Positions 26,684 through 35,581 of a stretch of DNA of 64,000 nucleotides are shown here, in pieces (positions within the stretch are counted from its first letter, which is position 1; the number at the start of each line of letters is the position of its first letter). Source of the stretch: Cytobacillus gottheilii. GTDB taxonomy: Bacteria > Bacillota > Bacilli > Bacillales > Cytobacillaceae. A model generated the notes under the pieces. That model was not told where the DNA came from. It ran no database searches and worked only from the letters and a program-made list of their open reading frames with translations. The position numbers were made by a program, and so were the translations under genes. The DNA is taken from the NCBI RefSeq assembly GCF_900166665.1, contig NZ_LT800494.1, positions 2,266,323 through 2,330,322 on the forward strand, written 5' to 3'.

Positions 26684-27031
26684 ATGCTGCCTTTTACAGA
26701 AAAAGTACTGGAAATTATTAAAGAAATACCTTCTGGCAGTGTAATGACTTATGGTCAAATTGCTGCCATTGCAGGCAGCAAAAGGGGTGCGAGACAAGTA
26801 GCCCGAATTTTGCATTCTATGAGTGAAACGTATTCGCTGCCATGGCATCGAGTGGTGAATGCGCAAGGTGAAATTGTTTTACAAGATCAAGAGCAAGCTA
26901 ACAGGCAGAAGGAATTACTGGAAATCGAGGGTGTACTCATTCAAAAAGATCAGAAGATCGACTTAAACCATTATAAATATACGGGTGAAATGGCATTTAA
27001 AAAAGAACCAGAAGACTTCCCTTGGGAATAA
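26684..27031 (+). CDS. Alkyltransferase-like protein (ATL)
   Basis: 115 residues, matching the DNA-binding C-terminal domain of O6-alkylguanine transferases: SGSVMTYGQIAAIAG, arginine-finger region RGARQVARIL, and PWHRVVNAQG. The acceptor cysteine of PCHRV is replaced by tryptophan, the mark of ATL proteins. These bind alkylated guanine without repairing it and hand it to nucleotide excision repair. The AGAGAGGAGG ribosome site precedes the ATG. Neighbouring mug supports a base-damage role. The protein has a longer C-terminal tail (EMAFKKEPEDFPWE) than the minimal domain. Confidence 0.88.
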   Translation: MLPFTEKVLEIIKEIPSGSVMTYGQIAAIAGSKRGARQVARILHSMSETYSLPWHRVVNAQGEIVLQDQEQANRQKELLEIEGVLIQKDQKIDLNHYKYTGEMAFKKEPEDFPWE

Positions 27032-27038
27032 GAAGTCT

Positions 27039-27302
27039 TCAGGATGTTCCTAATTTTTCTGCATATTCTTTAACCATTTCTGCCGTGACGATCTTTCTTT
27101 GCGGAACAGATCCCAGCTTGGCTAATTCGTTCATTTTTACTGTGATTGCATTTATTTCGGTCACACTAAATTCCTTACCAGTCTGACAGTTTTGTATGGC
27201 AATATCAATATAACGTTCTCTCTCATGATCAAGTCTGATAAACTCTGTGATTCTGCTGTTTTGTTTTTTCACATGCTTAGTAATAGCTTTATGTACACTC
27301 AT
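27039..27302 (-). CDS. DUF2533 family protein (YpbS-like)
   Basis: 87 residues, mostly helical, no membrane segment or metal motif. The start MSVHKAITKHVKKQN and the segment TAEMVKEYAEKL match the small Bacillus YpbS/DUF2533 family as remembered. Function is unknown. A GGGGGAAAGT ribosome site precedes the ATG. It is convergent with the ATL gene, only 7 bases between stops, with no separate terminator. Confidence 0.6.
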   Translation of the reverse strand: MSVHKAITKHVKKQNSRITEFIRLDHERERYIDIAIQNCQTGKEFSVTEINAITVKMNELAKLGSVPQRKIVTAEMVKEYAEKLGTS

Positions 27303-27365
27303 CTATACTTTCCCCCTGAATCATTGTATCAGTGACACAATCATACTATGTGGACCAGATAAAAG

Positions 27366-27398
27366 AAAGCACTCTGATCATTTTCAGAGTGCTTTTTT
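27366..27398. terminator. Intrinsic terminator of the YceI gene
   Basis: Stem AAAGCACTCTGA/TCAGAGTGCTTT around a short loop with T-runs on both sides, 9 bases past the YceI-family stop on the minus strand. Confidence 0.85.
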
Positions 27399-27407
27399 GT
27401 TTGACAA

Positions 27408-27941
27408 TTATTCAGCTTTAGCTGCTTGAAGTTCAAGCTGGATTTTTACTTTGTCGCCTACTAGTACGCCGCCTGTTTCTAGTGCTGTGTTCCAAGTTAG
27501 ACCATATTCGCTTCTTTTAAGAACACCCTCAACACTGAAGCCTGCTTTTTCATTTCCCCAAGGATCTTTTCCAGAACCTTCGTAAGTTGCATTTAATGTT
27601 TCAGATTTAGTAATGCCGTTTAATGTAAGATCACCAGTAATTAGATAATCTCCATCACCTTCGCTTACGATGTTTGTTGCTTTGAACGTTAATACCGGGT
27701 GGTTTTCTACATCGAAGAAATCAGCTGAACGAAGGTGGTTGTCACGGTCTTCGTTTCTTGTATCAATGCTTGCAAGATCTACTGTGAATTCAATCGCAGC
27801 TGTTGTTAAATCAGCAGTATCAGCTTCAATCACTGCATCAAATTTTTTGAAAGAACCTTTAACATTTGCAATCATCATGTGTTTGATTGAGAAATCTACT
27901 GCACTGTGTGTTTGATCTAAAGCCCATTTTGTTTTAGCCAT
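27408..27941 (-). CDS. YceI-family lipocalin-like protein
   Basis: 177 residues of the YceI family, a beta-barrel that binds polyisoprenoids or similar lipids. The hallmarks are the start WALDQTHSAVDFSIKHMMI, then NEDRDNHLRSADFFDVENHP and GDLTLNGITK. There is no signal peptide, so this copy is cytoplasmic, unlike the periplasmic E. coli protein. GGAGG precedes the ATG. An MhqR/MarR-type inverted repeat lies 33 bp upstream, suggesting induction by quinone-like or oxidative stress. The physiological ligand is unknown. Confidence 0.88.
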   Translation of the reverse strand: MAKTKWALDQTHSAVDFSIKHMMIANVKGSFKKFDAVIEADTADLTTAAIEFTVDLASIDTRNEDRDNHLRSADFFDVENHPVLTFKATNIVSEGDGDYLITGDLTLNGITKSETLNATYEGSGKDPWGNEKAGFSVEGVLKRSEYGLTWNTALETGGVLVGDKVKIQLELQAAKAE

Positions 27942-27973
27942 TTTAAATCTCCTCCAAATAGTTATTATTTATT

Positions 27974-27991
27974 TATCTTTAATTCAAGATA
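27974..27991 (-). promoter_or_regulatory. MarR/MhqR-like operator upstream of the YceI gene
   Basis: TATCT-N8-AGATA, the spacing of the MhqR operator of B. subtilis. A related half (ATCTAGAATTAA) lies next to it on the promoter side. The remaining bases to 28246 hold only AT-rich promoter DNA and no recognisable gene. Confidence 0.4.
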
Positions 27992-28246
27992 TATTAATTC
28001 TAGATAAATTATATGAGGATTTTGATGAGGTGTCAATTCTTTTTTTCAGAACTTTACAGTTGTTTTCAAAAAATTAATACTACTGCAAAAAATGATAAGC
28101 TAATACTCATGTTCAAGAGAGAAGAAGGGTGTATTATGGATATTTTCACTTCGTAACTTCATAATAAAGGATAAACAGCCATGTATACGTAATGATCATG
28201 ATACAATAAGAAAAATAGACGTTATATTACATAAAGGGGTACATAA

Positions 28247-30820
28247 ATGGAGTTTCTCGATTATATTCATAAGGACGCAGTTCAACATACAAAAGAGAAA
28301 ATTATAGAAGATTTGGATGCTTATCTAGGCAGCAGGAGTGTGCAGCCATCCTTTCAAGAATATATGCAGGATCGTTTAATTTATATTGAACAAATTTGGA
28401 AAAATGTCTGGGTGAATAAGGCACACAATAAAATGTCCAGACATAAGAAACGGCAGTATTTAGAAGACAAGGGCATTGAGACCGTTTCAGCTGACAAAAA
28501 ACTGATCAATCAGCTTTTTAAAAAAGAGATTAGTGATTACCGGCCATTTGATGCTGAAAGATGGCTGCTGGAAGGATTCTCTCATCAGGATGATAAATGG
28601 AATGAGCGTTTTAATCACGCTCGAAAACAATTTAAGTTAAAGCAGGCTGTCCGCAATAAAGAGATGGAAAAGCAAAAACTTCATGAAGTGATTGAGAATT
28701 TAACAGAAGGTTTAATTATTCAAAATGAAAGATCTCTTTACCTGAAATTAAGATATCATATTGCAAAGCAGCTTTTAAATGATGTATCAGCAAAGATTCG
28801 ATATAGAAAAATTGAAACAACAGCACTTGAAGAGCAGCTGGAAGAAATCGGAGCTTTTTCATTTGAACCATTCAGCAAAATGGGAGACTTCTTTGAAGAG
28901 CTTACAGGCAATATTCATAAGACCATGTATAGAGGAAGATGGTATTTTGAATATGAAACCTACTTTTATATTTATGAACGAGCTATTCGTTCCTTTTTAT
29001 CAGAAGCCTTGCAGGTAATGCTGCTGGAAAATATGCCTCATTCCATTTTTGAACAATACGAAAACGTTTATGAGAAAGCACTAACTGGCAGTATTTTAAA
29101 GAAGAAGGTTTCTTATTTGTTTGGAGAATTGACGGAGCATTTTATTGAATTAATTCAAGATGAGTATGCGGAAAATTTGTTAGTATTAGCGGGTCTTCCA
29201 TTTGATGAATCTGTTCATGATCAGCTGTATGAAGAACACCTCGCTGAGCGGAAAAAACGGGAACAGGAGGAGCGGGCAGAGCGAAAAAGGAAGAAAGAAG
29301 AAGAAGAGAGAATGCTTTCTGATATATTTGGAGCCGAATATAGTCCGTCTGTTGATCGGCCAGTGAAATTTACGCTCCACATCGGTGATACAAATACAGG
29401 AAAAACATATCATGCGTTAGAAGAGATGAAAAAGAAAGATAGTGGCATTTATTTAGCTCCGCTTCGCCTCTTAGCATTAGAGGTGTTTGAAAAGCTAAAT
29501 CAAGATGGTACACCATGTTCTTTAAAAACGGGTGAAGAAGAAAAAATCATAAACAATGCTGCCCATATGGCTTGTACCGTCGAAATGTATTATGAAAAAC
29601 AATATTATGACATCATTGTGATTGATGAGGCGCAAATGATTACCGATAAGGATCGCGGTTTTTCATGGTACAAAGCGATTACAAAAGCGAATGCAAAAGA
29701 AGTTCATATAATCGGAAGTAAAAGTGCAAAACCAATGCTGCTTCAGCTGCTCGAGGATTCTGATGTCACTGTGAAAGAGTATACCAGGGATACGCCGCTG
29801 CAAGTCGAGGATCGAGAGTTTCAGTTTAAATTTGTTAAAAAAGGAGATGCCCTTATTTGCTTTTCACGCAGAAAAGTACTTGAGACAGCTTCAAGACTGC
29901 AGAACGCAGGACATTCAGTCAGTATGATCTATGGCAGTATGCCGCCAGAAACAAGAAAAAAGCAAGTACAGCAATTTGTCAATGGCCAGACAACTGTTAT
30001 CGTTTCAACTGATGCTATTGGAATGGGACTTAATTTGCCAATCCGCCGCGTTGTTTTCCTTGAAAATGAGAAATTTGACGGCACAAGGCGCAGGCAGCTT
30101 ACATCACAGGAAGTGAAGCAAATTGCCGGCAGAGCTGGAAGGAAGGGTCTTTACAATAAAGGAATGGTCAGCTTTGTCAGAGACGTGAAGGAGATGGGGC
30201 AGCTTCTGCTTATGAAGGATGAACCAGTTTTTTCCTTTGCAATCGCTCCTACACAGGGTGTTTTCGAACGTTTCCAGAGATATTCCCGCGATCTTGGCTG
30301 GTTTTTTGAGCTATGGGATAAATTCGAAAGTCCAGCAGGCACAGTGAAAGCGGCACTTCATGAAGAACGGGAGCTATATAGTATTGTTCGCGGTACCGAA
30401 ATTGAGGCAAAACTGTCTTTAACCGATCTATATGGTTTTTTACATCTCCCTTTTTCAAAAAAAGAGACAGACTTAATCAGACTTTGGGAAGAAACGATGT
30501 ATGCGATTGTCGATGGATCTGAGATGCCAGAGCCGCGTTTAAAAAATAAGAACTTAGAAGAACTAGAGCTGAGCTATAAAGCAATTGGGCTTCATTTGTT
30601 ATTTTTGTACAGGCTCGATCAAAGAACGGAAGCACTGTACTGGGAACGAGTAAGAGAAGAAATCAGCCAGCATGTACATGACAAGCTAAATTCAGATGTT
30701 CGCAACTTAACGAAAAAATGTAAACGATGCGGCAAACAGCTTCCTTGGGAACATGATTTCCAAATCTGTGATGATTGCCATCAAACCCGCCCATATCGAC
30801 AAAGATATTATAAAAGGTAA
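28247..30820 (+). CDS. Suv3-like superfamily 2 RNA helicase with zinc ribbon
   Basis: 857 residues. The N-terminal 370 are helical, without recognised domain, ending in a long Lys/Glu-rich coil (about 325-350). The helicase core follows: motif I HIGDTNTGKTYHALEEM (about 380), APLRLLALEVFEKL (Ia), VIDEAQM (II, about 459), GSKSAKP (III), then FSRRKVLETASRLQ, STDAIGMGLNLPIRRVVF (V) and QIAGRAGRKG (VI). This core is typical of Suv3, the mitochondrial degradosome helicase. A C-terminal zinc ribbon (CKRCGKQ...CDDCH, about 826-848) is unusual. It is monocistronic, with a terminator after it. An RNA target is inferred only from the family. Confidence 0.85.
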   Translation: MEFLDYIHKDAVQHTKEKIIEDLDAYLGSRSVQPSFQEYMQDRLIYIEQIWKNVWVNKAHNKMSRHKKRQYLEDKGIETVSADKKLINQLFKKEISDYRPFDAERWLLEGFSHQDDKWNERFNHARKQFKLKQAVRNKEMEKQKLHEVIENLTEGLIIQNERSLYLKLRYHIAKQLLNDVSAKIRYRKIETTALEEQLEEIGAFSFEPFSKMGDFFEELTGNIHKTMYRGRWYFEYETYFYIYERAIRSFLSEALQVMLLENMPHSIFEQYENVYEKALTGSILKKKVSYLFGELTEHFIELIQDEYAENLLVLAGLPFDESVHDQLYEEHLAERKKREQEERAERKRKKEEEERMLSDIFGAEYSPSVDRPVKFTLHIGDTNTGKTYHALEEMKKKDSGIYLAPLRLLALEVFEKLNQDGTPCSLKTGEEEKIINNAAHMACTVEMYYEKQYYDIIVIDEAQMITDKDRGFSWYKAITKANAKEVHIIGSKSAKPMLLQLLEDSDVTVKEYTRDTPLQVEDREFQFKFVKKGDALICFSRRKVLETASRLQNAGHSVSMIYGSMPPETRKKQVQQFVNGQTTVIVSTDAIGMGLNLPIRRVVFLENEKFDGTRRRQLTSQEVKQIAGRAGRKGLYNKGMVSFVRDVKEMGQLLLMKDEPVFSFAIAPTQGVFERFQRYSRDLGWFFELWDKFESPAGTVKAALHEERELYSIVRGTEIEAKLSLTDLYGFLHLPFSKKETDLIRLWEETMYAIVDGSEMPEPRLKNKNLEELELSYKAIGLHLLFLYRLDQRTEALYWERVREEISQHVHDKLNSDVRNLTKKCKRCGKQLPWEHDFQICDDCHQTRPYRQRYYKR

Positions 30821-30835
30821 AAACAACTGCAAACA

Positions 30836-30884
30836 AAAAAGACGCAATATATTCACCTGTTATGTGAAGGTATTGCGTCTTCTT
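30836..30884. terminator. Bidirectional intrinsic terminator
   Basis: AGACGCAATA and TATTGCGTCT form the stem, with ATTCACCTG...ATGTGAAG extending it. It lies between the convergent helicase and alcohol dehydrogenase genes. Confidence 0.85.
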
Positions 30885-30889
30885 CTATG

Positions 30890-32023
30890 TTATGGTTTCA
30901 AAACAACTTTAATACAATCATCTTCATGATTGTTAAACACCTTGTAGCCTTTAGGGGCGTCATCTAAGGCGATCTTATGTGTGATTATTTCAGTTGGATC
31001 AAACAATCCATCTGTAATCTGCTTATACAACTCTGGCATAATCGGTATAACTGGAGCCTGTCCCATCTTTAAAGTAACGTTTCTTGAGAAAAAAGCTCCA
31101 AGCGGGAAGAGATTGTAATTTCCTCCATACACACCTGTCAATTGAACAACACCTGACTTTCGGACGGCTTTTGTAGCAATTTGAATAGGACCAAGCGTCC
31201 CGCCTTGAAGCTTCATTTTTTGTTCAATATATTCGAGCGGTGATTTTTTGCCATCCATGCCGACACAATCAATGACGACATCAGCTCCGCCTTTTGTGAT
31301 TTCTTTTAAATGTTCTCCCATATCTGGATAATCGGTAAAATCAAAGGTTTCAACTTTATTCGTTGCAGCAGCATGCTGAAGGCGGTACGGTAAATGGTCA
31401 ACGGCGATTACCCGTGAAGCTCCTTCAAGCCAAGCAAACTTTTGCGCCATTAAGCCGATTGGCCCGCTTCCTAAAATAATGACAGAATCACCCTTTTTAA
31501 CACCAGCATTCTTGACACTCCAATAAGCTGTTGGGATAACATCTGATAAGAAAACAAGGGATTCATCTTCAAGCTCACAGGATTCAGGGATTTTAAAGGG
31601 AGTAAAGTTGCCAAAAGGCACCTTTAAGTATTCTGCTTGCCCTCCTGGGTGATCACCAAATTTTTCTGAATAGCCGAAATAGCCGCCTGAATCATAGTGT
31701 GGATTTGAATTATCACATTGGCTGGTTTCATCACTTTTGCAATATTGACATTCTCCGCAGGAAACATTAAATGGAACAACAACTCGATCACCTTTTTTGA
31801 CCTTTGTCACTTCTGGTCCCACTTCTTCCACAATTCCCATTGGCTCATGTCCGATAATGTATCCTGGCGGCAAAGGAAAGTTTCCTTTATACAGATGCAA
31901 ATCTGACCCGCAAATGGCTGTAGTTGTAATTTTTACAATGATATCATCTTTTTTAGTTAAAGCAGGATCTTCTACTTGATCTACTGATATTTGATTGGGT
32001 CCCTGGTAAGTTACGGCTTTCAC
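30890..32023 (-). CDS. Zinc-dependent alcohol dehydrogenase (MDR family)
   Basis: 377 residues of the medium-chain dehydrogenase/reductase superfamily. The catalytic zinc ligands are in TAICGSDLHLY (Cys) and IIGHEPMGIVEEVG (His-Glu). Structural zinc cysteines are in CGECQYCKSDETSQC. The Rossmann motif is GSGPIGLMAQKFA. The long insertions after the zinc lobe and NYNLFPLGAFF resemble the glutathione-independent formaldehyde dehydrogenase/FdhA-like branch, so a role in aldehyde or polyol oxidation is possible. It is monocistronic. The ATG at 32023 has a GGAGTG site. Confidence 0.85.
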   Translation of the reverse strand: MKAVTYQGPNQISVDQVEDPALTKKDDIIVKITTTAICGSDLHLYKGNFPLPPGYIIGHEPMGIVEEVGPEVTKVKKGDRVVVPFNVSCGECQYCKSDETSQCDNSNPHYDSGGYFGYSEKFGDHPGGQAEYLKVPFGNFTPFKIPESCELEDESLVFLSDVIPTAYWSVKNAGVKKGDSVIILGSGPIGLMAQKFAWLEGASRVIAVDHLPYRLQHAAATNKVETFDFTDYPDMGEHLKEITKGGADVVIDCVGMDGKKSPLEYIEQKMKLQGGTLGPIQIATKAVRKSGVVQLTGVYGGNYNLFPLGAFFSRNVTLKMGQAPVIPIMPELYKQITDGLFDPTEIITHKIALDDAPKGYKVFNNHEDDCIKVVLKP

Positions 32024-32233
32024 TCATTTCACTCCTATTCTTCATATTCCATGCTTAGTATTCGTTCAAAACTATATTTCGATGCTTAAAGAATTGTATG
32101 GACAATTAACATAAAGTATCTATGATGAAAGAGTGGAGGGGATGGCATATAAATTATGTAGGCATGAATTGGTCTAGCACTGTATAAACATGGTAAGGAG
32201 CTAGTTTTAACTTCAAAAAAAGGAGCGTCATCC

Positions 32234-32695
32234 ATGCCAAATTATAGTTATGATGTGCAAGTAAATTTGCCAATTCAGCATTTGTGGAATTTTGTTCATG
32301 TAATGGACAATTGGGCACCGCTTGTCCCGGGGTATATTAGTCACCGAAGAGTGAATGACAGCCAATCGTTATGGAGCTTTTACACAGATATTGGAGTAGT
32401 GAAAAAGAAAATTGAATTACAAGTCGATATAACAGAATGGTCAGAGCCAGAGAAAGTAGCCTTTAAACTGACTGGCATTAATGAAAAATTATCAGGAAGC
32501 GGCTATTTTTCAGCAGCAACAATAGATGAAAAGAAAGTTCAGATGACAGGGTTTTTAGATTTAACGGCAGAAGGCATGATGGCAAAAATGGCAAATTCTA
32601 TTATGAAATCTTCTTTGCCGGAGATTACGAAAGAACTGACAGAAGCGGTAGCTGCCAAAGCAGAAGATCAGCTGACACATATTCAAAGAAAATAA
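32234..32695 (+). CDS. CoxG/SRPBCC-family protein
   Basis: 153 residues with the START-like SRPBCC fold: VQVNLPIQHLWNFV at the start, MDNWAPLVPGY, a beta-rich middle and a long C-terminal helix. The family name comes from CoxG of carbon monoxide dehydrogenase operons, but no such genes are present here, so a generic lipid or hydrophobic-ligand binding role is more likely. The ATG follows AAAAGGAGCG. Confidence 0.8.
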   Translation: MPNYSYDVQVNLPIQHLWNFVHVMDNWAPLVPGYISHRRVNDSQSLWSFYTDIGVVKKKIELQVDITEWSEPEKVAFKLTGINEKLSGSGYFSAATIDEKKVQMTGFLDLTAEGMMAKMANSIMKSSLPEITKELTEAVAAKAEDQLTHIQRK

Positions 32696-32741
32696 GCGTC
32701 AAGGTTGGATAAAGAAAATTTGCTGATGCTTATGAAAAGAT

Positions 32742-32772
32742 AAAAAACAGGCTTAAAAAGCCTGCTCATTTT
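32742..32772. terminator. Intrinsic terminator
   Basis: Stem CAGGCTT/AAGCCTG with an A-run before and T-rich tail after, between the convergent SRPBCC and YkuK genes. It overlaps the last codons of the YkuK gene. Confidence 0.75.
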
Positions 32773-33302
32773 GTATACTTATTTGCGTAGCTCGATGCAA
32801 CAAATGCATCGGGCTTTATAACGGGTTCAAATCCTGCTGATTGAATTCTTGCAACCATTTCCTGTACATATTCTCTTGTTTTGTTCCGCTTGCCTGCTCC
32901 TATATCCAGGTGACCCTCCATGACAAAGGATGCGCCGCTATAAATAAATGGAAGTACAATATCCACCAATTGTATTTTTTTTTCATTCGTAAATAAAGAA
33001 ACGACCTCTTCAGTTAGAGCTGTTTCATACGAGATCCGTTCATGAAGTGAATGCATTTTTCGTTTTAAACTCGTTTTTTTAATACAAGCCCATGCTCCTT
33101 TTCCTTCTTTCTGAATAACAATTCCGGTGATAAATAGCGTTTTATCAGGATGTACCTGTGAATCTGTTCCAACCATCAGACGAAAACTTGAGCGAGGATC
33201 CATCCTCATAAAAGAGATGATATTTTTGAATACATCATGAAATGACATGGCAGACTCTTGAAGATTTTGAAACACAAAGCTATTTTCCTGTTCGGTTTGC
33301 AT
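32766..33302 (-). CDS. ykuK: YkuK family RNase H-like protein (DUF458)
   Basis: 178 residues, nearly colinear with B. subtilis YkuK. The conserved block FRLMVGTDSQVH contains the first acidic residue of an RNase H-like fold; GHLDIGAGKRNKTREYV and KPDAFVASSYANKYTK are family signatures. Activity is unproven; an RNase H-like nuclease is the structural prediction. It is transcribed alone, with GTGATAGGATG around the start. Confidence 0.88.
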   Translation of the reverse strand: MQTEQENSFVFQNLQESAMSFHDVFKNIISFMRMDPRSSFRLMVGTDSQVHPDKTLFITGIVIQKEGKGAWACIKKTSLKRKMHSLHERISYETALTEEVVSLFTNEKKIQLVDIVLPFIYSGASFVMEGHLDIGAGKRNKTREYVQEMVARIQSAGFEPVIKPDAFVASSYANKYTK

Positions 33303-33512
33303 CCTATCACCACATTATTTTGTATTGGCCGTCCAGATCATTCGTATCTCTGCTTGTTACAGTATATTGCTGAATTCATGAAAGATTGTCACTTTTTTCA
33401 TTAAGTGTTCGTCTAATTCTATCTTGCAGAGTCATAAATGATGTTTATGAGCATCAATTCAGCGTTCTTGTTTAACAATATGCTATGATGATGGCAAGAG
33501 AGGATGATAAAT

Positions 33513-34244
33513 ATGAAAATTCAAGTTTGGTCAGATTTTGTATGCCCATTCTGTTATATAGGAAAGAGAAGATTAGAAAAAGCGATTGCATCTTTTGAGC
33601 ATAATGAGCAAATTGAGGTAGAATTTAAAAGCTTTGAACTTGATCCTAATGCAAAAAAATATAGTGGAGAAAGCATCCATGAGATGCTTGCTGCTAAATA
33701 TGGCATGTCAGTAGAGCAGGCGAAGCAGGCAAATGAAGGGTTAAAACAGCAGGCTGCTGCGGAAGGGCTAACCTTTGTTTTTGATGAGATGAAGCCGACC
33801 AATACGTTCGATGCTCACAGGCTGGCAAAATTTGCAGGTGAAAAGGGCAAAGAACATGCTGTAACGGAAAAACTGCTTGCTGCCTATTTTACAGAATCAA
33901 AGAACTTAAGCGATCATGAAACGCTTCTTGCAGTGGCAGAAGCAGCAGGGCTTTCCAGAGATGAAGCAGAAGAAGTTCTGGCGGATGAAACCAAATTTGC
34001 AAATGATGTTAGAGTGGATGAAGCGCTGGCACAGCAATACCAGATTACTGGTGTTCCTTTCTTTATTATCAATAATAAGTATGCCATTTCTGGAGCTCAG
34101 CCTCAGGAAACATTTGAAGGAGCGCTCAAGAAAGTATGGGAAGAAGAGAACGCTGCGCCGGTTCTTAAAACGTTTGATTTTGATACGAAGGCAGAGAGCT
34201 GCTCTGGGGATGAATGCGAGCTGCCAGGAAAAGACGAAAACTAA
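33513..34244 (+). CDS. DsbA-family oxidoreductase (FrnE/YwbO-like)
   Basis: 243 residues with a DsbA-type thioredoxin fold and inserted helical domain. The active-site motif CPFC is in VWSDFVCPFCYIGKRRLE, and the cis-proline loop is TGVPFFIINNKYAISGAQP. FrnE-type proteins are cytoplasmic thiol oxidoreductases, often linked to oxidative stress. The extra C-terminal cysteines (ESCSGDECELP) may bind metal or take part in redox. The ATG at 33513 was chosen for its distance from AGAGG; MIN at 33504 is too close. Monocistronic. Confidence 0.87.
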   Translation: MKIQVWSDFVCPFCYIGKRRLEKAIASFEHNEQIEVEFKSFELDPNAKKYSGESIHEMLAAKYGMSVEQAKQANEGLKQQAAAEGLTFVFDEMKPTNTFDAHRLAKFAGEKGKEHAVTEKLLAAYFTESKNLSDHETLLAVAEAAGLSRDEAEEVLADETKFANDVRVDEALAQQYQITGVPFFIINNKYAISGAQPQETFEGALKKVWEEENAAPVLKTFDFDTKAESCSGDECELPGKDEN

Positions 34245-34257
34245 GCAATACTTGAAG

Positions 34258-34284
34258 GCTGCATCATCTATGCAGTCTTTTTTC
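34258..34284 (+). terminator. Intrinsic terminator
   Basis: Stem GGCTGCAT/ATGCAGTC with loop CATCT and T6, 14 bases after the DsbA-family stop. Confidence 0.8.
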
Positions 34285-34390
34285 TTTGTGAAAAGTCAGC
34301 TAAATCATAAGCATTTATTTGTACACTTGCATTTTTTTGGATTTACAAGCATGATATGTATCGAATACATAGAAGAAAGTAGGAAGATGT

Positions 34391-35563
34391 TTGCCGAACT
34401 TTGAACAATTAGGATTATCTCCTTCCATTGCAATGATGGTGGAACAGGCTGGATATATCCATCCAACAGATATACAAAGCAAATCGATTCCCAAAATTAT
34501 GGAGGGAAACGATGTTGTTTCCTTAGCACAGACCGGAACAGGAAAAACATTTGCATTTATACTGCCAATTATAGAAAAAGTGGATCCAAGCATTGATGCT
34601 ATTCAGGCGTTAATTGTGACACCGACTCGAGAGCTTGCTCTTCAAGTCACAAGTGAACTGCAGAAATTGATTCATGTTAAAGAAAATCTCAATGTGCTTG
34701 CTATTTATGGCGGTCAAGATGTGGAGAAGCAGCTTGCAGTTCTCAGCAAATCCATCCATATTGCTGTTGGGACACCTGGGAGATTGATTGACCATATGAA
34801 CAGGGGGACCGTTGATTTATCTCAAGTTTCCATATTGGTCCTCGATGAAGCAGATCAGATGCTGCATATCGGTTTTCTGAGCGAAGTCGAAAAGATTATT
34901 TCTGCGTGTACTTCCCCTCATCAGACTCTGCTTTTTTCAGCTACAATGCCGGAAGAAATCAAGACGCTGACTGCATCATATATGACGAATCCACAAATGA
35001 TTGAAACGAAAAAATTATATAAAAAGGCTGATCATATCAAACAGCTTGCATACTTTACGACGGACAGAGCAAAACAGCAAACCTTGCTGGAAATCCTGCG
35101 AACACACCGGCCGTATTTGGCGATGATCTTTTGCAGAACACAAAGAAGAGTGACCAAACTGCATCAGGCTTTGACAGAAAAGGGTTTTGTATGTACAGAA
35201 TTGCATGGCGGGCTTTCTCAGGCAAAGCGTGAAGAAGCGATGCGAGCATTTAGAGAGAATGAATTTCAGCTGTTAGTAGCAACGGATGTGGCGGCTCGTG
35301 GCCTCGATGTTGAAGGTGTTACACATGTTTTTAATTATGACATTCCACTAGATACAGACAGCTATATTCATCGGATTGGCAGAACGGGAAGAGCCGGCAT
35401 GAGCGGGCTGGCGATTACGTTATATACAAAAGCGGAAATGTCTAAACTGGTAAAGATTGAAAAGGATCTATCAGCTACATTTGCAAAGAGAACACTGGAA
35501 CAGCATCAGCACTCATCTTCCAGTGAACAAAGACCCCAAAATAGAAATAGAAAACAACGATAA
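34391..35563 (+). CDS. DEAD-box RNA helicase
   Basis: 390 residues, the compact DEAD-box core. The Q motif is HPTDIQSKSIP, motif I AQTGTGKT, Ia PTRELALQV, Ib GTPGRL, II LDEADQM, III SAT, IV MIFCRTQRR, V ATDVAARGLDVEGV and VI HRIGRTGRAG. The short C-terminal tail is rich in Gln, Arg and Asn (RPQNRNRKQR), a likely RNA-binding tail. It is smaller than CshA or DeaD and lacks their long extensions. The start is TTG at 34391 with AGGAAG upstream. The next gene starts 18 bases after the stop, likely in an operon. Confidence 0.9.
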   Translation: MPNFEQLGLSPSIAMMVEQAGYIHPTDIQSKSIPKIMEGNDVVSLAQTGTGKTFAFILPIIEKVDPSIDAIQALIVTPTRELALQVTSELQKLIHVKENLNVLAIYGGQDVEKQLAVLSKSIHIAVGTPGRLIDHMNRGTVDLSQVSILVLDEADQMLHIGFLSEVEKIISACTSPHQTLLFSATMPEEIKTLTASYMTNPQMIETKKLYKKADHIKQLAYFTTDRAKQQTLLEILRTHRPYLAMIFCRTQRRVTKLHQALTEKGFVCTELHGGLSQAKREEAMRAFRENEFQLLVATDVAARGLDVEGVTHVFNYDIPLDTDSYIHRIGRTGRAGMSGLAITLYTKAEMSKLVKIEKDLSATFAKRTLEQHQHSSSSEQRPQNRNRKQR

Positions 35564-35581
35564 AATAGAAGAGGTGTACGA

